Source of the DNA: Paenibacillus wynnii
GTDB lineage: Bacteria; Bacillota; Bacilli; Paenibacillales; Paenibacillaceae
Assembly: GCF_000757885.1 (NCBI RefSeq)
Contig: NZ_JQCR01000002.1
Coordinates: 1,612,001-1,676,000, forward strand
Direction: 5' to 3'
DNA length: 64,000 nt
In this document: positions 55,465 through 64,000 of the stretch, piece by piece
How positions within the stretch are numbered: the first letter of the stretch is position 1
Layout of the letters: every line of letters begins with the position of its first letter
The notes under the pieces: model-generated
The model's input: the letters and a program-made list of their open reading frames with translations, nothing else
Database searches by the model: none
What the model was told of the DNA's origin: nothing
Position numbers and translations under genes: made by a program

Positions 55465-56617
55465 GTAACACCCCGTATACTTGAGATCGTAGTAAGATAC
55501 GTCTAGCCCAATTCAAATGCGGCTTAATCTCATTCATTTTATTAAAATACTGACTCTTAAACACACCACGGCTACCATCATTACTCTCTACGATGCTCAT
55601 CGCATCCACATATTCCTCATGCATTACCGTATACATAGCCTGAACCGGCTTCAGATGGGAGGGATGAATAATAGTCTTGCCTATAATCCCATTCTCCTTA
55701 TCCAAGACAACCTCACGAATGAGTCCATCCATAGCACTGGAGATATAATTGTTGCGCAGGTCTCGTCCACTCTTGCCGTACGTGTCCTCGAAAGGGGTCT
55801 GACGCAGCTGCGGACGAAGCACCCGGTGTCCTTTATTCGCAAAGTATTCCCACACAGGCCCGGAAATTACATATCCACCGTCCATCCGCCCGAACACATT
55901 AATAATATCAGCCATGCAGTCGCGGATCGGAGTGAGATCATAAATACTAACATCAGGACTGCGGCGAAGGCCGAACAGACTTGAGAAATCCGTTGCCCCT
56001 ATTCTTACATTAAGCACATAATCCCGATATCCCTCCAGCAAATCGCGGACTGCCAAGAGACTTTCCAGCCGGCTCTCCCGATATATGATGGATGCACTTT
56101 CCAGGATCGGCATTCCGTACAGGACGGAGGCTGAATAGCTTCGAGTGTTGTTGTAATCTGCTAGAACCTCAAAATACTCCACACCGTTCTCTACCGAAAA
56201 TTTTGGAAAAACAAAGCCCGTTAATATCGTCGTCAGTGAACCCAGCCTGTAGATGAGATTCTGAAGTTGTTCGGGATTACGTACGCGGATAAAGATAAGG
56301 GGAAGGCTGCTCTTAGGATCTTTTTCATTCTCAGCATAAGCCGCCAAATAAGCCAGATGTCGGGTGAGACTTTGTTCGGCGAAATCAACCTCTCCGTCTC
56401 CTATAGCATCTTCCAGATCAATAATGACAGTCACCAGGCCGCTTTCCTTCAGCTTTAAAATATCCTCAGCAACAGTAGGGCGTGTAGCCGGCATGTAAAG
56501 AGCAGCGCCTACAGCGTAGGACAGCAGATCCTTGTTCATCGTATGATCAAATGATACGGGCGGAGAGTAAAATAAGGACATTTCTTGCTCGTTGGTTAGG
56601 TAATCAAAATATTTCAA
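55409..56617 (-). CDS. HpcH/HpaI aldolase / citrate lyase beta-like enzyme
   Basis: This is a 402-residue (beta/alpha)8 enzyme. VGAALYMPATRPTVAEDILKL and VTVIIDLEDAIGDGEVDFAE carry the Mg-binding acids of the CitE/HpcH family. VLYGMPILESASIIYRESRLESL and GKTIIHPSHLKPVQAMYTV are also family-like. It would form or cleave a C-C bond next to a carbonyl, feeding the pathway below. The start is TTG 56617 behind GGGGG. It is the first gene of the metabolite half of the operon, 188 bp after terC, with a strong hairpin in between. Confidence 0.88.
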   Translation of the reverse strand: MKYFDYLTNEQEMSLFYSPPVSFDHTMNKDLLSYAVGAALYMPATRPTVAEDILKLKESGLVTVIIDLEDAIGDGEVDFAEQSLTRHLAYLAAYAENEKDPKSSLPLIFIRVRNPEQLQNLIYRLGSLTTILTGFVFPKFSVENGVEYFEVLADYNNTRSYSASVLYGMPILESASIIYRESRLESLLAVRDLLEGYRDYVLNVRIGATDFSSLFGLRRSPDVSIYDLTPIRDCMADIINVFGRMDGGYVISGPVWEYFANKGHRVLRPQLRQTPFEDTYGKSGRDLRNNYISSAMDGLIREVVLDKENGIIGKTIIHPSHLKPVQAMYTVMHEEYVDAMSIVESNDGSRGVFKSQYFNKMNEIKPHLNWARRILLRSQVYGVLHEQQHFVGLLPENEYSYV

Positions 56618-56680
56618 AGCCCTACCCCCTTAATGTTATGCCAAGTTAGCTCCCGCATTCATTCTCTGTAAAGAGGAGTA

Positions 56681-56723
56681 GAACCAACGATACCGTCCTC
56701 AAGGGGACGGTATCCGGTTCTGC
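56681..56723. promoter_or_regulatory. Long hairpin between terC and the metabolite genes
   Basis: GATACCGTCC pairs with GGGACGGTATC and is extended outside by AGAACC / GGTTCT, giving about 17 bp of stem with small bulges. No T-run follows on the minus strand. It may act as an mRNA processing site or attenuator dividing the ter operon into two expression levels. Confidence 0.65.
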
Positions 56724-56804
56724 AATGACAGCGAAAGCTAAATTGTTTCCTATACGATTTCATAAAGAATTGCTGAACGTTCTCTATGAACGGCTGCCCA
56801 TAGA

Positions 56805-57545
56805 TTAGAATTTTTTATTGGCTTCTTTTTTCTTCTTACTTGAGCTGTAGAGAATGGTTCCCACAAAAACAGCAATCAGAATGGTGAAGAATAGGACATG
56901 TGACATTTCGTATCCGAAAGCACCCGCAAGCATTTTGCCGGCAATAATAGCAATTAACAAAAATGCTGTCTGCTCCAGTTCAGGAAATCTGTCAATCAGC
57001 TTCAGGAATACTTGTGCCACTCCCCGCATCATCAGGACACCGAGAATCCCGCCCAAGAATAATACCCAAACTTGACTGCTTAGTCCAAATGCGGCTACTA
57101 CACTGTCAATACTGAAAGCTATATCCATTAATTCAACAAGAAGGACGGTCTTCCAAAATGAGGTCCCTTTGTTCTGTGTTTCTTCTTCGCCGCCGCCCTT
57201 AAAAATACCTTTATATGCGATATAGAAGAGATACGCCGCTCCAAGGACTTTGACCAATGTAAATTTAATAAGAAAGGTTCCTAGGCCGATGGCCAAAAAT
57301 CTAAATACATAAGCTCCTAAAATCCCGTAAAAAAGCGCCTTCTTTTGCTGCTCTTTAGGTAAATGCTTAACCATGACCGCAAGTACGAGCGCATTATCCG
57401 CAGAAAGGAGACCTTCCAGTAATATCAAACTGCCGATAATGCCCCAACTCACTGGATCTGACAGCGTTGTTACAACATCACTCCATGAGAAGAAATGCCC
57501 GTAATTCTCGCTAATACTTCTAAAAAAATCGGCTAACCAGTCCAT
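56805..57545 (-). CDS. TerC-family integral membrane protein
   Basis: This is a 246-residue protein with seven predicted helices. ILLEGLLSADNALVLAVMVKHLP and LVELMDIAFSIDSVVAAFGLS carry the conserved membrane Asp residues of the TerC family. The tail is strongly basic (SSSKKKKEANKKF). Related proteins export manganese or help metalate secreted enzymes; in ter operons TerC is thought to anchor the TerD/TerB complex at the membrane. It follows the TerA-like gene after 27 bp. Confidence 0.94.
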   Translation of the reverse strand: MDWLADFFRSISENYGHFFSWSDVVTTLSDPVSWGIIGSLILLEGLLSADNALVLAVMVKHLPKEQQKKALFYGILGAYVFRFLAIGLGTFLIKFTLVKVLGAAYLFYIAYKGIFKGGGEEETQNKGTSFWKTVLLVELMDIAFSIDSVVAAFGLSSQVWVLFLGGILGVLMMRGVAQVFLKLIDRFPELEQTAFLLIAIIAGKMLAGAFGYEMSHVLFFTILIAVFVGTILYSSSKKKKEANKKF

Positions 57546-57572
57546 TCCGATTTGCGCCTCCGTTACAATATT

Positions 57573-58865
57573 TTATTTCTTACCTGCTACCCAGCGCAGT
57601 CCCCATTGATAGGCTTCGTCCATTTCCTTATGGCCGCTGTAATACTGCACCAATCGCTCTATACTGAAGGTCTCGTTATTCACATTGCGGAATAGTGCAA
57701 TGGCGCACATGCCCTTACGATTATTATGCTCGTCCAAATTCACAATAATATCAGGGCCTCCGCTCTGCTTAATCGTGACCACTCCATCAGCCTCTGACCA
57801 GTTCGTTACCCCTTGATAAATAAAGGCAAAGATCAGAATTCTCTCAATCTGGGCAACTTTTACGCCGTTAATCCGTAAATTCTCACCGGTTGTCACCGTA
57901 CCTGTACGATCATCGCCGTCCAGAGAGGTATAAGGAGGTTGATCCAACGAACCAAAAGCATTACCCAGCGCTTGAACAACGCCCTTTCTTCCGTCCTTTA
58001 ATTCATATAAACAGGCGAGATCCAAATCCACTCCGCGGCTGCGGTTAAATAACCCGCCGCCTTGTTTCTGGTTCCAGTTCAGGTTGATCAGAACTTCTCC
58101 CAGACCTCCGGCAGATTTCTTGAGGTTGATGGAGTCTCCCTTTTTCTTCAACTCAATCTTCTTAAGGTTAAGATTAAGCGCCGGGGGAGCAACTCTACTT
58201 TCTTCTATTGGCACTGGAGGTGGAGGTGTAGCTGCAGGCCTTGGTGACGGAATCTGTATCCGGGGCTCCGTCTTCGGAATCGGTTTAGATTCCTGCTGAG
58301 GCCTAACCTCCGGTTCATCCCTCACTTCTATACCGAAATTCTCGCAAAGTGATTGCAGCCCCCCAGAGAAGCCTGCTGCAACTGCGTTGAACTTCCATTC
58401 ACTATTGTATCTATATAATTCTCCCACCACGATGGCTGTTTCCACAGAGAAATGGTTTCCAAGATCACATCGGAGGATTTCTGAACCCGCTGGCCCATTC
58501 GTAATACGCAAATAGGCCTGATTCACTTGTCCGAAGTTTTGTTTGCGCTTATCGCCCTCATAAATCGTAAGCGTAAAGGCAATTTTGTTGATTTCGGAGG
58601 GTATCTTATCCAGCTCCACCTCAAACTTCTTGAGATTGCCGGAGGCAGGCATTTCCTTATATCTGATATAAGGCGTGGAAGGATTATTATAAAAAATAAG
58701 ATCCTCATCCTTAGCTACCGTCCCTTGCGGTCCAAGTAAAAAGGCGGAGGTGTCTATCTCCAATGAAGAAGCTGACTGCCAGCCCAATTCCACGGTAAGC
58801 TCCCTTAGCCCAGGATTCCCTTTGGTCAGATCGGCCTTCTGTCCCTTTACTACGGTCACACTCAT
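57573..58865 (-). CDS. Double TerD-domain protein, TerA-like
   Basis: This is a 430-residue protein. An N-terminal TerD domain (about 1-175) starts VKGQKADLTKGNPGLRELTVELGW but lacks the acidic GDGDDEQ calcium loop of the other TerD proteins here. A Pro/Glu/Lys-rich linker (about 178-245) follows. The C-terminal TerA-type domain (about 250-430) has VDLDLACLYELKDGRKGVVQ, LDGDDRTG and an Asp/Asn-rich motif near IVNLDEHNNRKGM. AAGGTGG precedes the ATG. It acts in the cytoplasm with TerC and TerB in the presumed metal-sensing complex. Confidence 0.9.
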   Translation of the reverse strand: MSVTVVKGQKADLTKGNPGLRELTVELGWQSASSLEIDTSAFLLGPQGTVAKDEDLIFYNNPSTPYIRYKEMPASGNLKKFEVELDKIPSEINKIAFTLTIYEGDKRKQNFGQVNQAYLRITNGPAGSEILRCDLGNHFSVETAIVVGELYRYNSEWKFNAVAAGFSGGLQSLCENFGIEVRDEPEVRPQQESKPIPKTEPRIQIPSPRPAATPPPPVPIEESRVAPPALNLNLKKIELKKKGDSINLKKSAGGLGEVLINLNWNQKQGGGLFNRSRGVDLDLACLYELKDGRKGVVQALGNAFGSLDQPPYTSLDGDDRTGTVTTGENLRINGVKVAQIERILIFAFIYQGVTNWSEADGVVTIKQSGGPDIIVNLDEHNNRKGMCAIALFRNVNNETFSIERLVQYYSGHKEMDEAYQWGLRWVAGKK

Positions 58866-58923
58866 GCTCGCACCACCTTCGCCAATGGGTTAAAAACAGC
58901 CCCACAAAGTGGAGCTTTAGTAT

Positions 58924-58957
58924 CGAAAAAAGAGCAGGATCGGCATGACCCCGCTCC
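58924..58957 (-). terminator. Attenuator-like hairpin inside the ter operon
   Basis: On the minus strand GAGCGGG pairs with CCTGCTC (one mismatch) and TTTTTTCG follows, between the third terD gene and the TerA-like gene. It probably lowers expression of the downstream genes. Confidence 0.6.
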
Positions 58958-58966
58958 CATGACTAT

Positions 58967-59548
58967 TTATTGTGCATCCAGTCCGTAATTCTTGCATAAG
59001 GCGCTTAAGCCGCCGGTAAAGCCGCTCCCGACCGCTTGGAACTTCCAGTCCGCACCTTGACGGTAAAACTCACAGAATACAACAGCCGTTTCGGTTGAAA
59101 AGTCTTCACCGAGATCAAATCGCAGAATTTCACGATCGGAAGAGGCGTCCACCACCCGTACAAAAGCATTGGAAACTTGTCCAAAGTTTTGCGTACGGCT
59201 TGCATAATCATAAATCGTCACCGTAATACCGATACGTTGAATACTTGTCGGTACTTTACTGAAATCAACGACAATCTGCTCATCGTCTCCGTCTCCCTCA
59301 CCCGTCCGGTTATCACCGGTATGAGTTACAGAGGCAGAACCACCGCTTGGATTGTTATAGAAGACAAAATCATCAGCGCCTTTGGCCTTACCATCCTCAT
59401 GCAGCAGAAACGCTGAAGCATCGAGGTCGAAATCCTGGCCACCGCTGTACTTATTCGTATCCCAACCCAATCCCACCACAACCCGGGTCAGACCCGGGTT
59501 TGTTTTGGTAAGATCAATTCGCTGTCCTTTAGAAAGACTGATCGTCAC
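58967..59548 (-). CDS. TerD-family calcium-binding stress protein (third copy)
   Basis: This 193-residue cytoplasmic beta-sandwich protein carries the family start [39 protein letters not shown], and the calcium loop [15 protein letters not shown] with all acidic residues. [28 protein letters not shown] sequence closes the fold. It is close to the second copy (59603), so the two probably arose by duplication. The ribosome site AGAAGG is present. Role: tellurite and general envelope or oxidative stress response. Confidence 0.94.
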   Translation of the reverse strand: MTISLSKGQRIDLTKTNPGLTRVVVGLGWDTNKYSGGQDFDLDASAFLLHEDGKAKGADDFVFYNNPSGGSASVTHTGDNRTGEGDGDDEQIVVDFSKVPTSIQRIGITVTIYDYASRTQNFGQVSNAFVRVVDASSDREILRFDLGEDFSTETAVVFCEFYRQGADWKFQAVGSGFTGGLSALCKNYGLDAQ

Positions 59549-59602
59549 GAACCAAACCTTCTTTCAGCATTAGATTCACTGCATTGTATAGTTAGCAGTA
59601 GC

Positions 59603-60178
59603 TTAAGACAAACCATAATCGCGGGTCAGACCCGACAATCCGTCTTTGTAGCCGCTTCCGATGGCATTGAACTTCCACTCTGCACCATGACGGTAAAGCT
59701 CGCCAACCACTACTCCGGTTTCGACAGAGAAATCTTCTCCAAGGTCAAAACGGATCAATTCTTCGCTAGAAGTATCATTTACGATCCGCACATAAGAGCG
59801 GGAGACTTGTCCGAAATTCTGGCTTCTTGATTCGGCTTCATAAATAGTAATTGTAAAAGCTACTTTATCTACGTCTGCTGGAATAGCCAGAAGGTCAATT
59901 TGAATTTGCTCATCGTCGCCGTCGCCGTCGCCTGTACGGTTGTCCCCTGTGTGAACAACAGAAGCATTCTCATTTTGTTTGTTATTGAAGAAAATAAAGT
60001 TGGTCTCTTTATCCACTTTACCATTAGCATTTGTCAAGAAAACTGATACGTCCAAGTCGAAGTCCTTGCCGCCGTCGTATTTGTTCGTATCCCAGCCCAA
60101 ACCAACGGTAATCTTGGAAAGCCCCGGATTTGTTTTGGTTAAATCAATCTTCTGACCTTTAGATAAGTTAATTGCCAT
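59603..60178 (-). CDS. TerD-family calcium-binding stress protein (second copy)
   Basis: This is a 191-residue protein with [38 protein letters not shown], and a full calcium loop [24 protein letters not shown] precedes the ATG. It is a close paralog of the copy at 58967 and corresponds to YceD/YceE-type proteins of B. subtilis. It lies in the same operon, 35 bp after the first terD gene. Confidence 0.94.
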   Translation of the reverse strand: MAINLSKGQKIDLTKTNPGLSKITVGLGWDTNKYDGGKDFDLDVSVFLTNANGKVDKETNFIFFNNKQNENASVVHTGDNRTGDGDGDDEQIQIDLLAIPADVDKVAFTITIYEAESRSQNFGQVSRSYVRIVNDTSSEELIRFDLGEDFSVETGVVVGELYRHGAEWKFNAIGSGYKDGLSGLTRDYGLS

Positions 60179-60213
60179 GAGTAGAAACCTCTCCTCTTCA
60201 AAATGGTATGGGT

Positions 60214-60810
60214 TTAAATGTAACGTTCTGCCAATTCATTGATATGTGTCGCGTGGCTGCCTTCACCGATTGCAGAGAACTTCCATTCTCCGTTATTACG
60301 GTAAAGTTCCCCGCAGATAAGCGCTGTAAAACCTGTGTAATTTTCTGACAGATTGAATCTAATTAATTCATTGTTTCCAGCAGCATTCATGATCCGGATA
60401 TATGCGGACTTGATCATGCCGAAGTCCTGTTTGCGATTCACAGCATCATAGATGTTAACCACTACCAGAACCTTGTGCACATCAGAAGGAATGGCAGCGA
60501 GATTAACATTGATCTGCTCATCATCTCCGTCGCCTTCTCCTGTCAGGTTGTCACCAGAGTGTACAACAGAATTACAGGCGCTCTGCTTGTTATGAAAGCA
60601 TACCAAGTTAGTCTTCTTAATTAACTTGCCTTCCTCACTCAACAACAATGCCGAGGCATCACAGTCAACATTTGCCTGTTTCTTGACCCCGAAGAATCCC
60701 CGGGCAGGCTCTGCCGGATCCCAGCCCAAACCAACGATTACTTTAGCTAAACCTGCATTGCCTTTTGTCAGATCGATCTTCTGACCTTTCACCAAATTAA
60801 TTCCAGCCAA
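60214..60810 (-). CDS. TerD-family protein (first copy, YceC-like)
   Basis: This is a 198-residue protein. The start chosen is TTG 60810, because GGAGGT lies 8 nt upstream and the product then begins [17 protein letters not shown] as in the family; a GTG two codons earlier is too close to that site. The domain has an insertion relative to the other copies ([20 protein letters not shown]) and an intact calcium loop [15 protein letters not shown]. It follows terB by about 120 bp that include a weak hairpin. Confidence 0.93.
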   Translation of the reverse strand: MAGINLVKGQKIDLTKGNAGLAKVIVGLGWDPAEPARGFFGVKKQANVDCDASALLLSEEGKLIKKTNLVCFHNKQSACNSVVHSGDNLTGEGDGDDEQINVNLAAIPSDVHKVLVVVNIYDAVNRKQDFGMIKSAYIRIMNAAGNNELIRFNLSENYTGFTALICGELYRNNGEWKFSAIGEGSHATHINELAERYI

Positions 60811-60851
60811 CTTCACTTACCTCCATTCCGAAACCTATCATAATCTAAAAA

Positions 60852-60893
60852 TCCTATTGGGTGTTCTACCAGTGATACGGAAGAAACCCAATA
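60852..60893 (-). promoter_or_regulatory. Weak hairpin between terB and first terD
   Basis: TATTGGGT pairs with ACCCAATA around a 23-nt loop, followed on the minus strand by GGATTTTTAG. It may attenuate read-through from terB. Confidence 0.45.
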
Positions 60894-60931
60894 ATGTTTC
60901 AGATGTTTTTGGAAATTCTCAGACCTTTATC

Positions 60932-61381
60932 CTAGAGACTAAATTCACTTGGGTTGAGGCCCAGCACGTTGCAGATGTTCCGAACGACTGCTTTCTCATG
61001 CTCATCAAAATCACCATCAGCTGCACCGATTGCACAACATACAGCAATAACTAGACGGCCGATTTCCGGCTTACCGTTAAATTTGGCAATGGCTTTAAGC
61101 GCTTCCTGCTTGCCAATTTCCGGAGAGAAATCGAAATTGCTTACATAGGCGTTAAATTGGTTAATGACATCTCTCATGTCAAATACCTTCAACTCATTGC
61201 TCAAATTCATATATCCTGCCATCTTATTCTTTTCGGCTTCCTCAATCTTGCCGTCAGCAGCAGCTACAAGCGCGCAACCTGCTACTATTGCATTCATGAA
61301 GTCCTTATTTTTAAACTTTTTCACTTGATCATTCAGACCGCTTTTTGTCGTATTCAACCAATTTTTAAATGTGCTCATCAT
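60932..61381 (-). CDS. TerB-family tellurite-resistance protein
   Basis: This is a 149-residue all-helical protein. Two acidic metal-binding segments typical of TerB are visible: CALVAAADGKIEEAEKNKM and CAIGAADGDFDEHEKAVV. GAAGGAG lies before two adjacent ATG codons (61381, 61378); the second has the better spacing. It is the first gene of the operon. TerB binds TerC at the membrane in known systems. Confidence 0.93.
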   Translation of the reverse strand: MMSTFKNWLNTTKSGLNDQVKKFKNKDFMNAIVAGCALVAAADGKIEEAEKNKMAGYMNLSNELKVFDMRDVINQFNAYVSNFDFSPEIGKQEALKAIAKFNGKPEIGRLVIAVCCAIGAADGDFDEHEKAVVRNICNVLGLNPSEFSL

Positions 61382-61545
61382 ATTCTCCTTCTATCACTTT
61401 GATTGATGATAATAAAAGATATCTCAGAGCCTCCCTTCTTACTTACGACCTATTCGACAAATCCCGATTGACATGTCTTAAATAAGGTTACCCTTCTAAT
61501 ATACCCCATAAAAAAACAATATTCTACTTTGTGGAAATTAGGCGG

Positions 61546-62280
61546 TTATAATACCTTGGATAAGAAAAGCTGTGTACGCTCCTGCTTCGGATTTCCGAAC
61601 ACCTGCTCAGGTGATCCCTCCTCTACGATAACACCCTGCTCCATAAAAATAACACGATCTCCGACCTCACGCGCGAACCCCATCTCATGCGTAACAACCA
61701 CCATAGTCATCCCTTCACGAGCTAGCTCTTTCATTACGGCGAGCACCTCACCAACCATCTCAGGATCAAGCGCTGATGTCGGTTCATCGAACAGCATAAT
61801 CTTAGGCTCCATAGCCAGCGCCCGGGCAATGGCCACCCGCTGGGCCTGCCCCCCGGAGAGCGAAGCCGGATACACCTCAGCTTTTTCACTAAGGCCTACT
61901 TTATCCAGCAGCTCCAACGCCTTCCGGCGAGCTTTGTCCGGGGTCCACTTACGCACCTGAATCGGTGCCAGCATGATGTTCTCTATAACCTTTTTGTGGG
62001 GAAATAAATTGAATTGCTGGAATACCATCCCGAGTTCTGTACGAATATCATTAATCTTAGTACTTTTATCCATTAGGGAGATTCCTTCAATAAGAATTTC
62101 TCCACTCTGCGGCTGCTCCAGCAAATTCAAACAGCGAAGAAAGGTGGATTTCCCCGAACCTGAGGGTCCAATAACAACAACCACTTCCTGATTGTAAATA
62201 TCCACATTAATATCCGTCAACACCGTATGGCTCCCGAACGCTTTATACAAATTTTTTACGGAAATAATAGGCTCCAACAT
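61546..62280 (-). CDS. Polar amino acid ABC transporter ATP-binding protein
   Basis: This 244-residue GlnQ/HisP-type ATPase has Walker [11 protein letters not shown]-loop [10 protein letters not shown], signature [15 protein letters not shown], Walker [14 protein letters not shown], and the switch His in VVVTHEM. It powers the permease encoded 3 bp upstream. It is the last gene of a three-gene importer operon; no clear terminator follows. Confidence 0.96.
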   Translation of the reverse strand: MLEPIISVKNLYKAFGSHTVLTDINVDIYNQEVVVVIGPSGSGKSTFLRCLNLLEQPQSGEILIEGISLMDKSTKINDIRTELGMVFQQFNLFPHKKVIENIMLAPIQVRKWTPDKARRKALELLDKVGLSEKAEVYPASLSGGQAQRVAIARALAMEPKIMLFDEPTSALDPEMVGEVLAVMKELAREGMTMVVVTHEMGFAREVGDRVIFMEQGVIVEEGSPEQVFGNPKQERTQLFLSKVL

Positions 62281-62283
62281 AAA

Positions 62284-62931
62284 TTACAGCCTCCGTTCGA
62301 CAACATTCAGCAGCTTGCTGAGGGAATAGGTAAGAATGAAATAAATGAGTGCTGCCGTCAAATACGGCTCCCAGATCCGCAGATATTGACCTTTCATGGT
62401 GGTGGTCCAGTACATTAATTCTTGTGTAGCCACAATTGACATTAAGGAGGAGTCCTTAACCAATACAATAAATTCATTCCCGAATGCGGGGATCATACGC
62501 TTGATTGCCTGCGGCAATATAATAAATCTCATGGCCTGCTTTTTACTCATACCGAGTGATAGCGCAGCCTCCTGCTGACCCTGATCAATAGACTGAATGC
62601 CTGCCCGAAAAATTTCGGCGGAGTATGCAGCGGAGTTAAGCGAAAGAGCAACAAAGGCGGAAAGAAGGGCATTGGTACTCCCGTAAATAGCCGGGATCAG
62701 TCCGAAATGGACAATTAAGATCTGGACGATCAGCGGTGTCCCGCGGAAGAAATTGATATAACAATGAAAGGGCCAGCGCCAGTACCAGCGCGGCGCCATT
62801 TTGCCGAAGCCAATACCTAATCCCAGAATCGAACCTACAATTATAGAAACTAAAGATACCCCGATAGTGAGCATCGTCCCTCTGAACAGGACCGGCAAAT
62901 AATGAATAATGATGTCGAATCTGAAATCCAT
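62284..62931 (-). CDS. Polar amino acid ABC transporter permease
   Basis: This 215-residue HisM/GlnP-type permease has about five helices. FRGTPLIVQILIVHFGLIP and the EAA loop QEAALSLGMSKKQAMRFIILPQA are visible. The start chosen is ATG 62931, behind GAAGGGAAG; an upstream frame of 19 codons runs into the intercistronic hairpin (62977-63009) and is unlikely to be translated. It probably forms a homodimer, since only one permease gene is present. Confidence 0.94.
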   Translation of the reverse strand: MDFRFDIIIHYLPVLFRGTMLTIGVSLVSIIVGSILGLGIGFGKMAPRWYWRWPFHCYINFFRGTPLIVQILIVHFGLIPAIYGSTNALLSAFVALSLNSAAYSAEIFRAGIQSIDQGQQEAALSLGMSKKQAMRFIILPQAIKRMIPAFGNEFIVLVKDSSLMSIVATQELMYWTTTMKGQYLRIWEPYLTAALIYFILTYSLSKLLNVVERRL

Positions 62932-62976
62932 AATACTCTTCCCTTCTCTAATGCTTTTATAAAATTTTATAAAAAG

Positions 62977-63009
62977 AAGCATGCGCAATAGCTTACATTA
63001 CGCATGCTT
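62977..63009 (-). terminator. Attenuator after the amino-acid-binding protein gene
   Basis: AAGCATGCG pairs perfectly with CGCATGCTT around a 15-nt loop; on the minus strand CTTTTTATAAAATTTT follows. It lies between the binding-protein and permease genes, and partial termination would favour binding-protein synthesis. Confidence 0.7.
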
Positions 63010-63064
63010 TTCATTCCCTCTGGTTATTCCCGTCGGTTACTAACTCGGTGACTTCGGTTACTGC

Positions 63065-63880
63065 TTACTTCGCATTCAACAAGTTATCCAAATTTGGTTC
63101 TTCGCCGAACCATGTTTTGTAGATTTCTGCGTATTTCCCGTTCTCCAGCACTTTTTTAATGGCCGGGTCAAGCTTAGCCTTCAACTCACTGCCTTTAGGC
63201 AACAGAATACCGTAGTACTCCGAACTGAAATTCGTTGTATCTAAGATACCGGTTAATTTCTGGTCAGGATTATTCTTGATGTACTCACGAATGATTGCAA
63301 TATCGGCAACTACTGCATCTACTCCGCCGCCGTTCAGTTCCATTAGAGCTACTGCATTGCTGTCAAAGCGTTTTAAGTCGCCGTTATCCACACCCATAAT
63401 TCCGCTCATTAAATCATCCGCAGTCGTTGCTGTCTGAACGGCAACCTTCTTATCCTTCAGGTCCAGCGCACTCTTGATCGAGCTGCCATCCTTAACCATA
63501 ATCATATTCGTGGATTCGAAGTAAGGGATGGAATAGTCATACGTTTCTTTCCGTTCATCTGTAATCGATACCGAGGACAATCCAGCTTGGTACTCCGTTC
63601 CTTGCTTCACGCTCGAGAGCATTGTATCCCAGCCTGTATTCTTTACTTCATACTTCATGCCGGCCTCTTCCATAACCGCCTTGATGAAGTCGATATCAAA
63701 GCCTTTGATCGTATCTGTATCCATATACTCCATAGGTGCATAGCTGGCATCACTGGCGAACATTATTTTCTCACCCGCGGCGGTATTGCCATTGCTTGCA
63801 TTATTAGACCCACAACCCACCAAAGCGATTAATAGAAATGCCACTAAACCTGACATCACCAAATTTTTCCGACTCTTCAT
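63065..63880 (-). CDS. Polar amino acid ABC transporter substrate-binding lipoprotein
   Basis: This 271-residue lipoprotein has the signal sequence NLVMSGLVAFLLIALVGC with lipobox LVGC, an Asn/Ser/Gly-rich tether, then the SBP_bac_3 fold. That fold includes FASDASYAPMEYMDTDTIKGFDIDFIKAV, a ligand-pocket Arg in SITDERKETYDYSIPYFEST, and DAVVADIAIIREYI. It captures a polar amino acid such as cystine, glutamine or arginine; the sequence does not decide which. The start is preceded by GGGGGATGG. First gene of the operon. Confidence 0.95.
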   Translation of the reverse strand: MKSRKNLVMSGLVAFLLIALVGCGSNNASNGNTAAGEKIMFASDASYAPMEYMDTDTIKGFDIDFIKAVMEEAGMKYEVKNTGWDTMLSSVKQGTEYQAGLSSVSITDERKETYDYSIPYFESTNMIMVKDGSSIKSALDLKDKKVAVQTATTADDLMSGIMGVDNGDLKRFDSNAVALMELNGGGVDAVVADIAIIREYIKNNPDQKLTGILDTTNFSSEYYGILLPKGSELKAKLDPAIKKVLENGKYAEIYKTWFGEEPNLDNLLNAK

Positions 63881-63920
63881 ATCTCCATCCCCCTAAGTAT
63901 TTATAGATAACTTAAGAAAG

Positions 63921-63949
63921 ATTTTATCAGATTAAAGCGATGGTGACAA
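63921..63949 (-). promoter_or_regulatory. Promoter of the amino acid importer operon
   Basis: TTGTCA (63944-63949), a 17-bp spacer and TAAAAT (63921-63926) on the minus strand, about 40 bp before the binding-protein start. Confidence 0.75.
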
Positions 63950-64000
63950 TTAACTTTTCCTCATTGTGTCATATAACATTACATCAAATCAGTAATTTAT

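Noticed and set aside
61382..61545. SigB- or SigW-type promoter before terB
   Set aside because: GGGGTAT and CGTA words are present, but no matching -35 element sits at the right distance.

Overview
The window looks like chromosomal DNA of a Paenibacillus-type member of the Bacillales. The reasons are moderate GC content, strong AGGAGG-type ribosome sites, frequent TTG and GTG starts, an S-layer-homology (SLH) anchored polysaccharidase, a SinR/SinI pair, CsoR copper control, and a Bacillus-type ter/yce operon joined to telA. The species call is an inference.

Layout. 1-358 is the tail of a nitroreductase. 0.5-13.3 kb is a plant galactan/alpha-galactoside utilisation locus: SLH-anchored GH53 galactanase, secreted GH30 enzyme, GH36 alpha-galactosidase, an ABC sugar importer without its ATPase, and a LacI-family regulator. 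13.6-14.4 kb is an NfrA-like flavoreductase. 14.4-19.9 kb is a copper module (copA, copZ, csoR with two CsoR-type operators). It has been invaded by a truncated IS1182-like element, a dispersed repeat and an IscB element with its omega-RNA. 20.1-22.2 kb is an efflux pump with a PadR regulator. 22.4-23.9 kb is an AT-rich trio of unknown genes. 24.5-25.8 kb is a TnpB element. 25.9-27.6 kb holds an aldo/keto reductase and convergent sinR-like and sinI-like genes; the latter sits behind a c-di-GMP riboswitch. 28.2-32.4 kb is odhAB. 32.5-33.1 kb is repeat-rich. 33.1-36.9 kb holds a GH1 glucosidase, a nucleotidyltransferase-like protein and an unusual chemoreceptor. 37.0-38.6 kb is a flavoprotein behind a purine riboswitch. 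38.8-43.1 kb holds a diguanylate cyclase and a GGDEF-EAL sensor. 43.3-43.6 kb is a 47-codon gene with a Fur box. 43.7-48.9 kb holds a TPM-domain protein, a sensor kinase and a FocA/NirC channel. 49.1-61.4 kb is a 13-gene ter/metabolite operon. 61.5-64 kb is a polar amino-acid ABC importer.

How the parts work together. The GH53, GH30 and GH36 enzymes and importer would cut, import and finish galactose-containing plant polymers, with catabolite control suggested by two perfect cre-type palindromes. c-di-GMP appears three times: two synthesis/turnover enzymes and one riboswitch in front of a SinI-like anti-repressor. This suggests a local link between c-di-GMP and SinR-controlled matrix or motility genes. 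The ter operon combines TerB/TerD/TerA/TerC/TelA with an aldolase, two phosphoribosyltransferase-type proteins, a HAD phosphatase and an ATP-grasp ligase. That set has been predicted to make a nucleoside-like metabolite, and the product is unknown.

The strongest leads for follow-up are the c-di-GMP riboswitch-sinI unit, the purine riboswitch on a flavoprotein gene with possible ON logic, the ter metabolite operon, the IscB/TnpB RNA-guided nuclease loci, and the Fur-box small gene.
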